NCBI GenBank assembly: GCA_014649575.1 | Contig: BMTH01000006.1 | Location: 1 to 64,000 of the forward strand | Direction of reading: 5' to 3' | DNA length: 64,000 bases | Source of the DNA: Streptomyces griseoincarnatus | GTDB lineage: Bacteria > Actinomycetota > Actinomycetes > Streptomycetales > Streptomycetaceae | Shown: positions 43,279 to 51,756 of the stretch, one piece after another | How the letters are laid out: every line of letters starts with the position of its first letter | How positions within the stretch are numbered: the first letter of the stretch is position 1 | Notes under the pieces: generated by a model | Database searches by the model: none | Told to the model about the DNA's origin: nothing | Seen by the model: only the letters and a program-made list of their open reading frames with translations | Made by a program: the position numbers and the translations under genes

Positions 43279-43338
43279 ACCCCCTTTCGGAATCCGTGAA
43301 CACTTTGGCCCGAAGTGTTCACGGATTGTGAAGGGGGT
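43279..43338. terminator. Long hairpin between the acyltransferase and DUF397 genes
   Basis: An outer stem ACCCCCTT / AAGGGGGT (43279-43286 with 43331-43338) and, after a small internal loop, a perfect 15-bp inner stem (43291-43305 with 43313-43327) with a 7-base loop. It stands between convergent transcription units, so a bidirectional terminator is likely. Confidence 0.75.
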
Positions 43339-43378
43339 GCGTTCCTCAGGATGTCTCGGCAGTCGATGACGATGCCGG

Positions 43379-43552
43379 TCACTTCGTGAGGTGAGCGAGG
43401 AAGACGGCCCATGCGGTGGGAGAGAGGCCGAGCCGCGGGCCGGACGTCGTCTTCGAGTCGCGTATGAGGACGGCGGCGGTAGTGGTGGCCACTTCGACGC
43501 AGTTGGAGGCGTCGGGGCTGTAGGAGGACTTGCGCCATCGGTGGTCGGACAT
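43379..43552 (-). CDS. DUF397 domain protein
   Basis: 57 residues, too small to be noticed by size alone. The sequence MSDHRWRKSSYSPDASNCVE has the RWRKSSYS-xxx-NCVEVA signature of DUF397, and the tail fits (LIRDSKTTSGPRLGLSPTAW). ATG 43552 is 7 bp behind the stop of the XRE regulator gene. DUF397 proteins are almost always paired with XRE-DUF5753 regulators in Streptomyces (WhiJ-type loci) and probably modulate them. Confidence 0.9.
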   Translation of the reverse strand: MSDHRWRKSSYSPDASNCVEVATTTAAVLIRDSKTTSGPRLGLSPTAWAVFLAHLTK

Positions 43553-43559
43553 GGTGACT

Positions 43560-44411
43560 TCAGGTCTCCTTGGCGAGGCGGTGAATCAGGTCTCGGGACT
43601 CGACAGGCTCGAGGGCGTTCGACTCCATGCGGTCGAGCACTGAACGGTATTTGTTCAACTGGGCTTCCGCGTCCAGGAATTCGCACCCGTGATGGGTGTC
43701 CAACTGCACGGTGTCGAGCTGCGGGACGGGCCCCAGCAGGTAGTCGATCGACTGTCCCGTTCCCGGGAAGGAACCCTTGCCGAACGGGATGATCCGAACG
43801 GTGACGTGTTCCAGTTCGCTCATGTCCAGCAGGTGCCGGAGCTGGGCGCGGACGGTCGTCGAACCGCCGTACCCCATGTGCAGCGCGGACTCGTGGATCA
43901 CCGCCGTGTAGGGCGGTGGGTTCTCGCGGTGGAGAATGCCCTGGCGCTTGATGCGGTGGGTCACGCGGTGCTCGATCTCGTACTGCCTCAAAGGTGGCAC
44001 CGCTTCGCAGAAGAGCGCGCGGGCGTGCTCCGTGGTCTGGAGGAGCGCCGGAATGTGGACGACCAGCGCCACGCGCAGGGCTGCAGCATGGTGCTCCAGT
44101 TCGGCGAGGTCGATGAGGCCCACCGGAAGGTGCTCGCGGTACTCCTCCCACCAGCCCCGCGACCGCCGCCCGGTCATCGCGGCCAACGCGTCGACCAGCG
44201 CGGCGTCGGGACAGGCGTAGGCGTGTGCCATGGAGTGGATGCGGTCGGCGCTGACGGGGGTGCGGCCCGTCTCGATCATGCTGATGCGCGCTTGGTTGAC
44301 GCCGAGCAGTTCGCCGGCGCCGGTCGCGGTGAGGCCGGCTCGTTCACGAAGCTTGCGCAGCTCAGCGCCCAGTCTCCGCTGCCGCAGCGTCGGATTGTTC
44401 GTGGGCGGCAC
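43560..44411 (-). CDS. XRE family regulator with DUF5753 domain (WhiJ-type)
   Basis: 283 residues. HTH at about 14-70 (LGAELRKLRERAGLTATGAG, LLGVNQARISMIETGRTPVS), followed by a DUF5753 effector domain (EHHAAALRVALVVHIPALLQ, VHEARAL-like TTEHARALF, HVTVRIIPFGKGSFPG). GTG 44411 is preceded by AGGAGGG. Regulators of this class, each with a DUF397 partner and often an anti-sigma-like kinase, are expanded in Streptomyces and some affect development. The divergent HATPase gene completes the module. Confidence 0.92.
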   Translation of the reverse strand: MPPTNNPTLRQRRLGAELRKLRERAGLTATGAGELLGVNQARISMIETGRTPVSADRIHSMAHAYACPDAALVDALAAMTGRRSRGWWEEYREHLPVGLIDLAELEHHAAALRVALVVHIPALLQTTEHARALFCEAVPPLRQYEIEHRVTHRIKRQGILHRENPPPYTAVIHESALHMGYGGSTTVRAQLRHLLDMSELEHVTVRIIPFGKGSFPGTGQSIDYLLGPVPQLDTVQLDTHHGCEFLDAEAQLNKYRSVLDRMESNALEPVESRDLIHRLAKET

Positions 44412-44468
44412 GGTGTGTCCCTCCTGGCCGCGAGGCGGCGCGTTTCTCCCTCACACGAGTGAAGCATG

Positions 44469-44499
44469 GATGGTTTCCGCTAGTTCTGTAGGAACCATC
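44469..44499. promoter_or_regulatory. Inverted repeat between the XRE and HATPase genes
   Basis: GATGGTTTCC (44469-44478) and GGAACCATC (44491-44499) form a near-perfect dyad in the divergent region; a further AACCAT follows at 44501. It is the obvious candidate site for the XRE regulator. Confidence 0.55.
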
Positions 44500-44642
44500 T
44501 AACCATCGGCCCTACGGTGGTCGCACAGCGCTCGACCGCCCACTCCGCTGAGTCGGAAGTGCACCGCGAACCGCGGCACCGCCACCGCCCGACGGAGTTG
44601 TTGAGCGAGCCCGAGTCCCCCCAACCCTCCCCGGAGACAACC

Positions 44643-45113
44643 ATGGTCACCGTAGCCCCGCCCCACCCCTGGGCGTACGCCCTTCGCCTCCCCCGTGACC
44701 CCCGCGCCGTACGCGTCGCACGTATGACGGTGCGGGCCGCGCTCGACGGGCACGGCAGGCAGGACGCCGTCGACGTCGTCGAGTTGCTGACGTCGGAGCT
44801 GGTCACCAACGCCTACCTGCACACCAAGGGTCCCGCCTCCCTACGGCTCACGGGGCTGAGCGGCGGCCGGCTGCGGGTCGGGGTGTGGGACAGCGACCCG
44901 TACGTCCCCGCCCCGTTCGGCGGGGCCGGTGACGCTTCCGTCCCGCTCGCTCCGCTCGACTCCGGGTCCGGGCGCGGACTGCGTCTCGTGCAGGAGTACG
45001 CCGACTCCTGGGGAGGGTGGGCCCTCGGTGACGGTGCGCTGGGGCGGGGAGCGGGGAAGCTGCTCTGGTTCGAGGTGGGCGGGCATGCCACACTGCCCCT
45101 GTTGCTGAAGTGA
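44643..45113 (+). CDS. ATP-binding protein, RsbW/HATPase_c anti-sigma-like
   Basis: 156 residues of the GHKL/HATPase_c fold. The N-box is [16 protein letters not shown] (Glu and Asn binding Mg-ATP), the G1-type motif lies in [12 protein letters not shown], and [17 protein letters not shown] forms the second glycine box. It lacks kinase dimerisation parts, as in RsbW-type regulators that bind sigma or anti-anti-sigma proteins. ATG 44643 has GGAG upstream. Divergent from the XRE-DUF397 pair, a frequent Streptomyces arrangement. Confidence 0.88.
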   Translation: MVTVAPPHPWAYALRLPRDPRAVRVARMTVRAALDGHGRQDAVDVVELLTSELVTNAYLHTKGPASLRLTGLSGGRLRVGVWDSDPYVPAPFGGAGDASVPLAPLDSGSGRGLRLVQEYADSWGGWALGDGALGRGAGKLLWFEVGGHATLPLLLK

Positions 45114-45139
45114 ACGGTAAGCCAGGGGGCGCGGGGCGA

Positions 45140-46075
45140 ATGAGCAAGCGGCAGACGCAGAAGATGCTGCGGTTGATGGCGAGCGGGGAGCCGGTGGAGC
45201 TCACCAGCGCCATGGCATCCGTGAAGAAACTCGCCCGACTCGCCTTCGTCGCCCAGCAGTTCGGGTACGAGTACGCCGACGTCCGGCAGGGCGGCGGGAA
45301 CAACAGCCAGCTGAAGATGCTGATCGTGCCCGACCCCAGCCCGCAGGCCCAGGCCCGCGCCGCGCAGAACTGGGCGCAGTACCCCAACGCCCACGACGGC
45401 GTCTCCGTGCCGCCGCTCGTGCCGGACGCCTTCGAACTGCTCAAGGCGCGCATCAACTTCGACCTCACCGGCAAGAACGCCGAGAAGCGCATGGGCTACG
45501 GCGCGATCGGCGTCTCCATCGGCGCCGTGATCATCGCCTACCGGCTCGGCGGCACCTCGGACGACTTCGTCATCGCGGCGGTGATCTGGCTGGCGCTCAT
45601 GGCGATCCTGGGCATCGGCTTCGTCGTCACCCGCAAGCGCAACGCCAAGTTCGCGGCGCGGCTCCAGGCGGCCGGCTTCATGCCGGTCACGGACGAGACG
45701 GGCAGGGTGCGTTACCTGCCGCCGGGCGGACAGATGCCGGGCCACGGCAACCCCTTCGGGGCCGGTCCGTACGGCCCGTACGGGGCGCAGGCCCAAGGCG
45801 CACCGCCGGTCCCGCAGCAGCAGCCGGTGGTGGACCACGCCCCGCAGCAGCCTCCGGCGTACGGGCAGCCGTTCCCGCAGCAGCGGCCCGCACCGGGCTA
45901 CGCCCAGCAGCCTCCCGCCGGGCAGCCCGCCCCGTACGGCGGGCAGCAGCCCGGCGGCCCCTACGCCCAGCCCGGCCCCTACGCCCAGCAGCCGCCCGCC
46001 TACGGCCAGCCAGGGCCGTACGGCGCCCCGCCGCAGCAGGCGCCCGGCCCCTACGGGCAGCCCCCGCAGCACTGA
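45140..46075 (+). CDS. Membrane protein with Pro/Gln/Tyr-rich tail, unknown function
   Basis: 311 residues. The first 120 residues are soluble and mildly basic ([40 protein letters not shown]). Two helices follow (about 120-165: [15 protein letters not shown] and [20 protein letters not shown]), then [16 protein letters not shown] and a 120-residue tail of PYG/QQP/AYGQP repeats. I do not recognise a family beyond actinobacterial membrane proteins of this build. ATG 45140 is my choice; ATG 45110 is an in-frame alternative. Just downstream of the HATPase gene, same direction. Confidence 0.75.
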   Translation: MSKRQTQKMLRLMASGEPVELTSAMASVKKLARLAFVAQQFGYEYADVRQGGGNNSQLKMLIVPDPSPQAQARAAQNWAQYPNAHDGVSVPPLVPDAFELLKARINFDLTGKNAEKRMGYGAIGVSIGAVIIAYRLGGTSDDFVIAAVIWLALMAILGIGFVVTRKRNAKFAARLQAAGFMPVTDETGRVRYLPPGGQMPGHGNPFGAGPYGPYGAQAQGAPPVPQQQPVVDHAPQQPPAYGQPFPQQRPAPGYAQQPPAGQPAPYGGQQPGGPYAQPGPYAQQPPAYGQPGPYGAPPQQAPGPYGQPPQH

Positions 46076-46111
46076 CCCCTCACCACGCCCCCGGTGACCG
46101 GTGACGGACAC

Positions 46112-46141
46112 CTCTCACCCCGCCCCCGCCCAGGGTGAGAG
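46112..46141. promoter_or_regulatory. Inverted repeat upstream of narK
   Basis: CTCTCACCC (46112-46120) and GGGTGAGAG (46133-46141) are perfectly inverted across 12 bases. It lies 37 bp after the previous stop and 109 bp before narK, so it could be a terminator or an operator. A direct repeat CCGGTGA stands just before it (46091-46104). Confidence 0.5.
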
Positions 46142-46249
46142 CAACGTTCCCTGCCGGTCACCGCGTGCCACAGGCCGGAAACGCTCCCTCCCTACCTTCG
46201 GGACCAGCCCTCGCGGCACCGCCGCGCCCCGGAGAGCAGTGGAGGCCCC

Positions 46250-47605
46250 ATGACAGCCCGCGGCCGTTGGATCCAGCAGTGGGACCCGGAGGACGAGACC
46301 TTCTGGAACCGCACCGGAGAGCGGATCGCCCGCCGCAATCTCCTCTTCTCCGTCCTGTCCGAGCACATCGGCTTCTCGATCTGGACCATGTGGTCCGTGC
46401 TGGTGCTCTTCATGGGCCCCGAGTACGGGCTCACCCCCGCCGACAAGTTCCTGCTGACGTCGCTGGTCACGCTGGTCGGCGCCGTCGTCCGGGTCCCGTA
46501 CACCTTCGCCGTCGCGGTGTTCGGCGGGCGGAACTGGACGATCATCTCCGCGGGACTGCTGCTCGTGCCGACCGTCGCCGCGTTCGCGGTGATGGAGCCG
46601 GGCACCTCCTTCTCCACGTTCCTGCTGGTCGGCCTGCTGGCCGGCATCGGCGGCGGCAACTTCGCCTCCTCCATGACCAACATCAACGCCTTCTTCCCGC
46701 TGCGTAAGAAGGGCTGGGCGCTCGGACTGAACGCCGGCGGGGGCAACATCGGCGTCCCCGTCATCCAGCTCGTCGCCCTCGCGATCATCGGCGCGAGCGG
46801 GGGGCCGCGGGTGCTGCTCGGCCTGTACATCCCGCTGATCGTCGTCGCCGCCGTGCTCGCCGCGCTCTACATGGACAACCTGGCCTCGGTGAAGAACGAC
46901 ACCGGCGCCGCCAAGGACGCGGCGCGCGACCCGCACACCTGGATCATGTCGTTCCTCTACATCGGCACGTTCGGCTCGTTCATCGGCTACAGCTTCGCCT
47001 TCGGGCAGGTGCTGCAGAACCAGTTCGACCGCACCCCGCTGGAGGCCGCGTACGTCACCTTCGTCGGGCCGCTGCTGGGCTCGCTGATCCGGCCGCTGGG
47101 CGGCTGGCTCGCCGACCGCTACGGCGGCGCGCGCATCACGCTGTGGAACTTCGTCGGCATGGGCGCAGCGACCGCCGTGCTGATCGCCGCCTCCATGGCG
47201 CAGTCGCTGGCGCTGTTCACCGTCGCCTTCGTGGGGCTGTTCGTGCTGACCGGCCTCGGCAACGGGTCGACGTACAAGATGATCCCCGGCATCTTCCAGG
47301 CCAAGGCGCACGCGCTGGGTCTCGAAGGGGAGGCGGCGGCCGCGTACGGGCGGCGGCTGTCCGGGGCGTCCATGGGGCTGATCGGCGCGGTGGGCGCACT
47401 CGGCGGCGTCGGCATCAACCTGGCCTTCCGCCAGTCCTTCCTCTCCTACGGCTCCGGCACCGGCGCCTTCGTGGCGTTCCTCGCCTGCTACGCGGTCTGT
47501 TTCGCGGTCACGTGGGCGGTATACCTTCGCCGGCCCGCCGCCCGGTCGGCCGGAGTGACCCCCGCCACGGAGGAGAAGCCGCAGCTCAGTTACGCCGAGG
47601 TCTGA
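46250..47605 (+). CDS. narK: Nitrate/nitrite transporter NarK (NNP family)
   Basis: 451 residues, twelve hydrophobic helices. The NNP family nitrate signature is present in two places: GIGGGNFASSMTNINAFFP with GLNAGGGNIGVP, and FVLTGLGNGSTYKMIPGIF. It moves nitrate in and/or nitrite out of the cell. ATG 46250 follows a good ribosome binding site (GGAGG). The next gene is the nitrate-assimilation regulator nnaR, the same order as I recall for S. coelicolor SCO2959-SCO2958. Confidence 0.95.
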   Translation: MTARGRWIQQWDPEDETFWNRTGERIARRNLLFSVLSEHIGFSIWTMWSVLVLFMGPEYGLTPADKFLLTSLVTLVGAVVRVPYTFAVAVFGGRNWTIISAGLLLVPTVAAFAVMEPGTSFSTFLLVGLLAGIGGGNFASSMTNINAFFPLRKKGWALGLNAGGGNIGVPVIQLVALAIIGASGGPRVLLGLYIPLIVVAAVLAALYMDNLASVKNDTGAAKDAARDPHTWIMSFLYIGTFGSFIGYSFAFGQVLQNQFDRTPLEAAYVTFVGPLLGSLIRPLGGWLADRYGGARITLWNFVGMGAATAVLIAASMAQSLALFTVAFVGLFVLTGLGNGSTYKMIPGIFQAKAHALGLEGEAAAAYGRRLSGASMGLIGAVGALGGVGINLAFRQSFLSYGSGTGAFVAFLACYAVCFAVTWAVYLRRPAARSAGVTPATEEKPQLSYAEV

Positions 47606-47746
47606 CCGACGGTGACGTAACACTGGTGACATGAAGCCGAACCGAGCCTGTCACGGACCATTGGCAGGCTCGCTCGGCACGGACGTGGAGCCGCACCTCC
47701 GTGCAGGACACCTCCGTGCAGGACGCCGACTCGAGCCGGGACGAGA

Positions 47747-48907
47747 GTGATGTACGACGAACGAGAGCAGTCTCCGGAGCACGGGCCCCTCGCCGGGTTC
47801 ACCGTGGGCGTGACCGCGGCGCGCCGGGCCGACGAGCTGGGCGCGCTGCTGGAGCGGCGCGGCGCGGCGGTGCTGCACGCCCCGGCGCTGCGGATCGTGC
47901 CGCTCTCCGACGACAGCGAGCTGCTGGCGGCCACCAAGGAGATCATCGGGCGGGCCCCGGACATCGCGGTCGCCACCACCGCGATCGGGTTCCGCGGCTG
48001 GGTGGAGGCCGCCGACGGCTGGGGACTCGGCGAGGACCTGCTGGAGCGGCTGCGCGGGGTGCGGATCCTGGCGCGCGGGCCCAAGGTGAAGGGCGCGATC
48101 CGGGCGGCCGGGCTGACCGAGGAGTGGTCGCCGGCGTCGGAGTCGATGGCGGAGGTGCTGGACCGGCTCCTCGAGGAGGGCGTCGACGGGCTGCGCATCG
48201 CCGTCCAGCTGCACGGCGAGCCGCTGCCCGGGTTCGTGGAGTCGCTGCGGGCCGGGGGAGCGGAGGTGGTGGGCGTGCCGGTGTACCGGTGGCTGCCGCC
48301 GGAGGACATCGGACCGGTGGACCGCCTGATCGACGCGCTCGTCGCCCGCACCCTGGACGCGGTCACCTTCACCAGCGCGCCCGCCGCCGCGTCGCTGCTG
48401 TCCCGCGCCGAGGAGCGGGGCCTGCTCGACGACCTGCTGGCCGCGCTGGGCCACGACGTGCTGCCCGCCTGCGTCGGCCCGGTCACCGCGCTGCCGCTCC
48501 AGGCGCGGGGCGTCGACACGGTGCAGCCCGAACGCTTCCGTCTGGGGCCGCTGGTCCAGCTTCTGTGCCGCGAACTCCCTACCCGCGCGCGCACGTTGCC
48601 CGTCGCCGGGCACCGGGTGGAGATCCGGGGGCACGCGGTGCTGGTCGACGGCGGGCTGCGGCCCGTGCCGCCCGCCGGGATGTCCCTGCTGCGGGCGCTG
48701 TCCCGCAAGCCCGGTTGGGTCGTCTCCCGCGCGGAGCTGCTGCGCGCCCTGCCAGGGGCGGGCCGCGACGAACACGCGGTGGAGACCGCGATGGCCCGCC
48801 TGCGCACCGCCCTGGGCGCCCCGAAGCTGATCCAGACGGTGGTCAAACGCGGCTACCGCCTCGCCCTCGACCCGGCGGCGGACACGAAGTACGACGCGGC
48901 GGTCTGA
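47747..48907 (+). CDS. nnaR: Uroporphyrinogen-III synthase-like regulator with winged helix (NnaR type)
   Basis: 386 residues. About residues 15-270 form a HemD-like domain (GFTVGVTAARRADELGALLE, AVTFTSAPAAASLL). The C-terminal 95 residues form an OmpR/PhoB-type winged helix (LRPVPPAGMSLLRALSRKPG, SRAELLRALPG, HAVETAMARLRTALGAPKLI, VVKRGYRL). This fusion is known for NnaR, a co-activator of nitrate/nitrite assimilation genes with GlnR. Start at GTG 47747 or ATG 47750. Two direct repeats CCTCCGTGCAGGAC lie just upstream. Confidence 0.92.
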   Translation: MMYDEREQSPEHGPLAGFTVGVTAARRADELGALLERRGAAVLHAPALRIVPLSDDSELLAATKEIIGRAPDIAVATTAIGFRGWVEAADGWGLGEDLLERLRGVRILARGPKVKGAIRAAGLTEEWSPASESMAEVLDRLLEEGVDGLRIAVQLHGEPLPGFVESLRAGGAEVVGVPVYRWLPPEDIGPVDRLIDALVARTLDAVTFTSAPAAASLLSRAEERGLLDDLLAALGHDVLPACVGPVTALPLQARGVDTVQPERFRLGPLVQLLCRELPTRARTLPVAGHRVEIRGHAVLVDGGLRPVPPAGMSLLRALSRKPGWVVSRAELLRALPGAGRDEHAVETAMARLRTALGAPKLIQTVVKRGYRLALDPAADTKYDAAV

Positions 48908-49237
48908 CCCGGCGGCGCCGGGACGCGAACGCGCTGTCCTCCCGGGCGTGCGTCGCCCTGCCCGGCGGGACCGCCCGCCCTGCCGCCGACGGGACGCCCC
49001 GCGCGGGTGTCGCGCCCGAGCGCGAGGGGCCGTCGCGTCCCTGCGCACGCGGACGCGCCGCGGTGGTCGGGCCGGCGGCGCCGGGCCGCGAACGCGTCGT
49101 GGCGTCCCCGGCGTGCGCCGCCACGCCGGGCCGGCCTGCCCGGCCGGCCGCCGACGGGACGCCCCGCCCGGGCGTCGCGCCCGAACGCGAGGGCCGTCGC
49201 GTCCGGCAACGCGTGAATCTTCACCCCGCGCAACTCC
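48908..49237. repeat. Two tandem copies of a 165-bp repeat
   Basis: The block starting GGCGGCGCCGGG at about 48911 is repeated at about 49076; the strings GCCGACGGGACGCCCCG and CGCGAACGCG recur 165 bp apart. Differences are scattered substitutions. No gene features in it. Confidence 0.85.
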
Positions 49238-49379
49238 CCCGCCGCAAGGGCGGAGCCGAAAGCACGCGGCGGGAGGGGTTCCGGGGTCCGGGGCGGGCGG
49301 GCACTGTGGAGGGAGCACGGTTTCCCGGTTCGCGCACGGCCCCCACGCGCGCGGGGGCCCACCTAGGCGGTGGCAGGAC
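48908..49379. other. Gap between nnaR and the CGNR gene
   Basis: 472 bp. The first 330 bp are the tandem repeat listed separately; the last 140 bp precede the CGNR gene and show no clear promoter boxes. Open frames here are G+C artefacts. Confidence 0.7.
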
Positions 49380-49967
49380 ATGGCACTGGGCACGGTCACG
49401 GCGTCCTACGAGCTGAGGTTCGACACCGGGCGGGTCTGCCTGGATCTGCTCGCGACCGCCCATCCGGGGGAACGGCTGGGTTCCGTCGACGCGCTGCGGG
49501 CGTGGATCACCGGTGCCGGACTCGTCCCCGACGGCACCCCGCTCGCCCACGCCGACCCGTCCTGGCTGGACGCCTTCCGCGAACTGCGTTCCCACCTCGT
49601 CCCGTTGGTGCGGGCGCCCGGCTCCCCGTCCCAGGGCCCGGCGCTGGCCCGGGTCAACGACCTGGCCCGCTCCGCGCCCCCGGCGCCGCGTGCGGTGCCC
49701 GGCGCGGACGGGACGCTGGTGCGCCGGCTCGACGGCCCGCCCGGCCGTGACGCGCTGATCGGCGCGGTGGCCCGGGACGCGGTGGACCTGCTGACCGACC
49801 CGGCCGCCCGCGCGAGCGTGCGCCAGTGCGAGGGCGACAACTGCCCCATCGTGTACGTCGACACCTCACGGGGACGCAGAAGGCGCTGGTGCTCCAGCGA
49901 GGTCTGCGGGAACCGGGAACGCGTGGCCCGCCACCGCCGCCGTACGGCAGCGCTCACCCGCGCGTGA
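49380..49967 (+). CDS. CGNR zinc-finger domain protein
   Basis: 195 residues. The N-terminal ABATE-like domain (LRFDTGRVCLDLLATAHPGE, DALRAWI) is followed by a C-terminal zinc finger: RQCEGDNCPIVYVDTS and RRRRWCSSEVCGNRERVARH, where Cys pairs and the CGNR motif mark the family. It is thought to bind nucleic acid, probably as a transcriptional regulator. ATG 49380 with GGCAGG upstream. Alone between repeats and sigU. Confidence 0.92.
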   Translation: MALGTVTASYELRFDTGRVCLDLLATAHPGERLGSVDALRAWITGAGLVPDGTPLAHADPSWLDAFRELRSHLVPLVRAPGSPSQGPALARVNDLARSAPPAPRAVPGADGTLVRRLDGPPGRDALIGAVARDAVDLLTDPAARASVRQCEGDNCPIVYVDTSRGRRRRWCSSEVCGNRERVARHRRRTAALTRA

Positions 49968-50278
49968 ACAGCGGCCGGCCGCCCACGCCCGAATGAACTC
50001 CCTTATCCCGTTCGCGGTTTTCGCGCCTTGAGGTTCCCGAGAATTGGTCAAGTGATCTCCGTCACAACTTTGGTGGGCCCTTGCGGGCGCGCGTCGACAC
50101 CTTGCCGCTCGCTGTGTGTCGGAAATGTGAAGAGGGCGCGGGGGGAATGTGCGCTCATGTCCCGGTCGTCGTGACGTCCCCGAGAAAACCGCCGTCTCTC
50201 TTTGAACGCCCAACGCCCCCCGTGCGTACCGGTTGTCGAGCGACCGACTGGGGGATCCCCCGGACACCGGAGGTGGGC
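49968..50278. promoter_or_regulatory. Upstream region of sigU
   Basis: 311 bp, no gene. A Crp-type site is listed separately. Further down, GGAAATGTGAAG and a G-run are followed by a long leader before the GTG. An ECF-type autoregulatory promoter would be expected here, but I cannot assign it with confidence. Confidence 0.4.
50052..50065. promoter_or_regulatory. Candidate Crp binding site upstream of sigU
   Basis: GTGATCTCCGTCAC fits the pattern GTG-N6-GNCAC described for S. coelicolor Crp and is a GTGA-N6-TCAC dyad. It lies 227 bp before the sigU start. Confidence 0.5.
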
Positions 50279-50857
50279 GTGCGCAAGGATGCGGCCGTGG
50301 CCAATGAACGTGGAACGAGGGCCCGACATCGCATGTCTTCACAGCCCTCGGAACCTGACGAGGAGCTGATGCGTGCGCTGTACCGCGAGCACGCAGGACC
50401 CCTGCTGGCGTACGTCCTCAGGCTGGTCGCCGGAGACCGGCAGCGCGCCGAGGACGTCGTCCAGGAAACGCTCATCCGTGCCTGGAAGAACGCCGGTCAG
50501 CTCAATCGGGCGACCGGTTCGGTACGCCCCTGGCTGGTGACGGTCGCCCGGCGCATCGTCATCGACGGCCACCGCAGCCGGCAGGCCCGGCCGCAGGAGG
50601 TCGATCCGTCGCCGCTGGAGGTCATCCCCGCGGAGGACGAGATCGACAAGGCGCTGTGGCTGATGACGCTGTCGGACGCACTCGACGACCTGACCCCGGC
50701 ACACCGGGAGGTCCTCGTCGAGACCTACTTCAAGGGGCGTACCGTCAATGAGGCGGCCCAGACACTCGGCATACCGAGCGGCACCGTGCGCTCCCGGGTG
50801 TTCTACGCCCTGCGGTCGATGAAGCTGGCTCTGGAGGAGCGGGGGGTGACGGCGTGA
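50279..50857 (+). CDS. sigU: ECF-type RNA polymerase sigma factor (SigU)
   Basis: 192 residues. Sigma region 2 is at about 40-105 (LMRALYREHAGPLLAYVLRL, AEDVVQETLIRAWKN) and region 4 at about 130-185 (LSDALDDLTPAHREVLVETY, EAAQTLGIPSGTVRSRVFYA). GTG 50279 has GGAGG five bases upstream; a later ATG (MSSQPSEP, 50333) is possible. The stop overlaps the next start, coupling it to a zinc-binding anti-sigma gene. Matches the sigU-rsuA pair that I recall as SCO2954-SCO2953, which affects secretion and development when active. Confidence 0.93.
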   Translation: MRKDAAVANERGTRARHRMSSQPSEPDEELMRALYREHAGPLLAYVLRLVAGDRQRAEDVVQETLIRAWKNAGQLNRATGSVRPWLVTVARRIVIDGHRSRQARPQEVDPSPLEVIPAEDEIDKALWLMTLSDALDDLTPAHREVLVETYFKGRTVNEAAQTLGIPSGTVRSRVFYALRSMKLALEERGVTA

Positions 50858-51696
50858 TGAGTGTGTACGGGGGAAACCAGGGATTCGGCACGGGCGGGAC
50901 GGGTATGTCTGGTGCCATGGAGGGATCACCGGTGCCGAACGAACACGAGACCGTCGGTGCCTACGCCCTCGGCATCCTCGACGACGCCGAAGCCAGCGCC
51001 TTCGAGGCGCACTTGGCGACCTGCGAGTGGTGCGCCCAGCAGCTCGACGAACTCGCCGGCATGGAACCGATGCTGGCCGCCCTCGCGGACCTGCCCGACG
51101 CCGCCGGATCGCCCGCGATCGGCGAGTCGCTGTCCGCGAAGCCGTCGCCGCGCGTGGTGGAGAAGCTCGTCGACGAGGTGGCCGAGCGCAGGGCGCGCAA
51201 GCGCCGCCGGAACTTCTACATGGTCGCCGCGGCCGGCGCGCTGATCGTCAGCGGCCCGTTCGTGGCCGTCGCCGCGAGCGGCGGGGACGGCGGCAGCGGT
51301 GGCGGTGGCAACACCGGGCGCACGCTCGCGGCCAACCCGGTGAAGGACGCCTTCGACAAGAGCTCCGAGAAGATCACGGCCACGGACCCCTCCACCGGGG
51401 TGACCGCCACCGTGGCCCTGGAGGACAAGCTCTGGGGCACCGAGATCGTCACCGAGCTGAAGAACGTCAAGGGCGAACAGAAGTGCTCGCTCATCGCCGT
51501 CGGCAAGAACGGCGAGCGCGAGACGGTGAACTCCTGGGCGGTCACCGGCGAGGGCTACGGACTGCCCGACGCCGCGACCGACAAGGGCAAGCAGCCGCTG
51601 TACGTCCAGGGCGGCGCCGCGTTCGAGCGCAACCAGATCGACCACTTCGTGGTCGCGACCTTCGACGGCAAGACGCTCGTGGAGGTCGACGCGTAG
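50854..51696 (+). CDS. rsuA: Zinc-dependent anti-sigma factor (RsuA)
   Basis: 280 residues. The cytoplasmic N-terminus has the ZAS motif H-x3-C-x2-C (HLATCEWC, His53, Cys57, Cys60), which binds the sigma factor. One helix (about 121-143, FYMVAAAGALIVSGPFVAVA) is followed by an extracytoplasmic sensor domain. GTG 50854 overlaps the sigU stop; the adjacent ATG 50857 is equally usable. Membrane-bound partner of SigU. Confidence 0.93.
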   Translation: MMSVYGGNQGFGTGGTGMSGAMEGSPVPNEHETVGAYALGILDDAEASAFEAHLATCEWCAQQLDELAGMEPMLAALADLPDAAGSPAIGESLSAKPSPRVVEKLVDEVAERRARKRRRNFYMVAAAGALIVSGPFVAVAASGGDGGSGGGGNTGRTLAANPVKDAFDKSSEKITATDPSTGVTATVALEDKLWGTEIVTELKNVKGEQKCSLIAVGKNGERETVNSWAVTGEGYGLPDAATDKGKQPLYVQGGAAFERNQIDHFVVATFDGKTLVEVDA

Positions 51697-51756
51697 CCTC
51701 ACGGGGCCCCCTTCGCGTACGGTTGACGGCTGCCCAGCACGTCAGAAGGGGGCCCG

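Larger units (their letters stand above)
42913..43378. other. 466-bp gap with two large inverted-repeat structures
   Basis: No gene seen. Two structures stand out: an imperfect 25-bp inverted repeat at 42981-43005 and 43063-43087 (21 of 25 matches), and a long nearly perfect hairpin at 43279-43338. The segment between looks like non-coding repeat DNA rich in CGCTCCGC-type words. Confidence 0.7.

Noticed and set aside
42913..43378. Insertion sequence remnant behind the acyltransferase gene
   Set aside because: No transposase fragment in any frame and no target duplications visible; only inverted-repeat structures, reported as such.
46135..46182. GlnR-like boxes before narK (GTGAG, GTCAC, GAAAC spaced about 22 bp)
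   Set aside because: Only the a-boxes fit the spacing; the intervening GAAAC-type boxes are missing or one base off, so it is too weak to list as a site.
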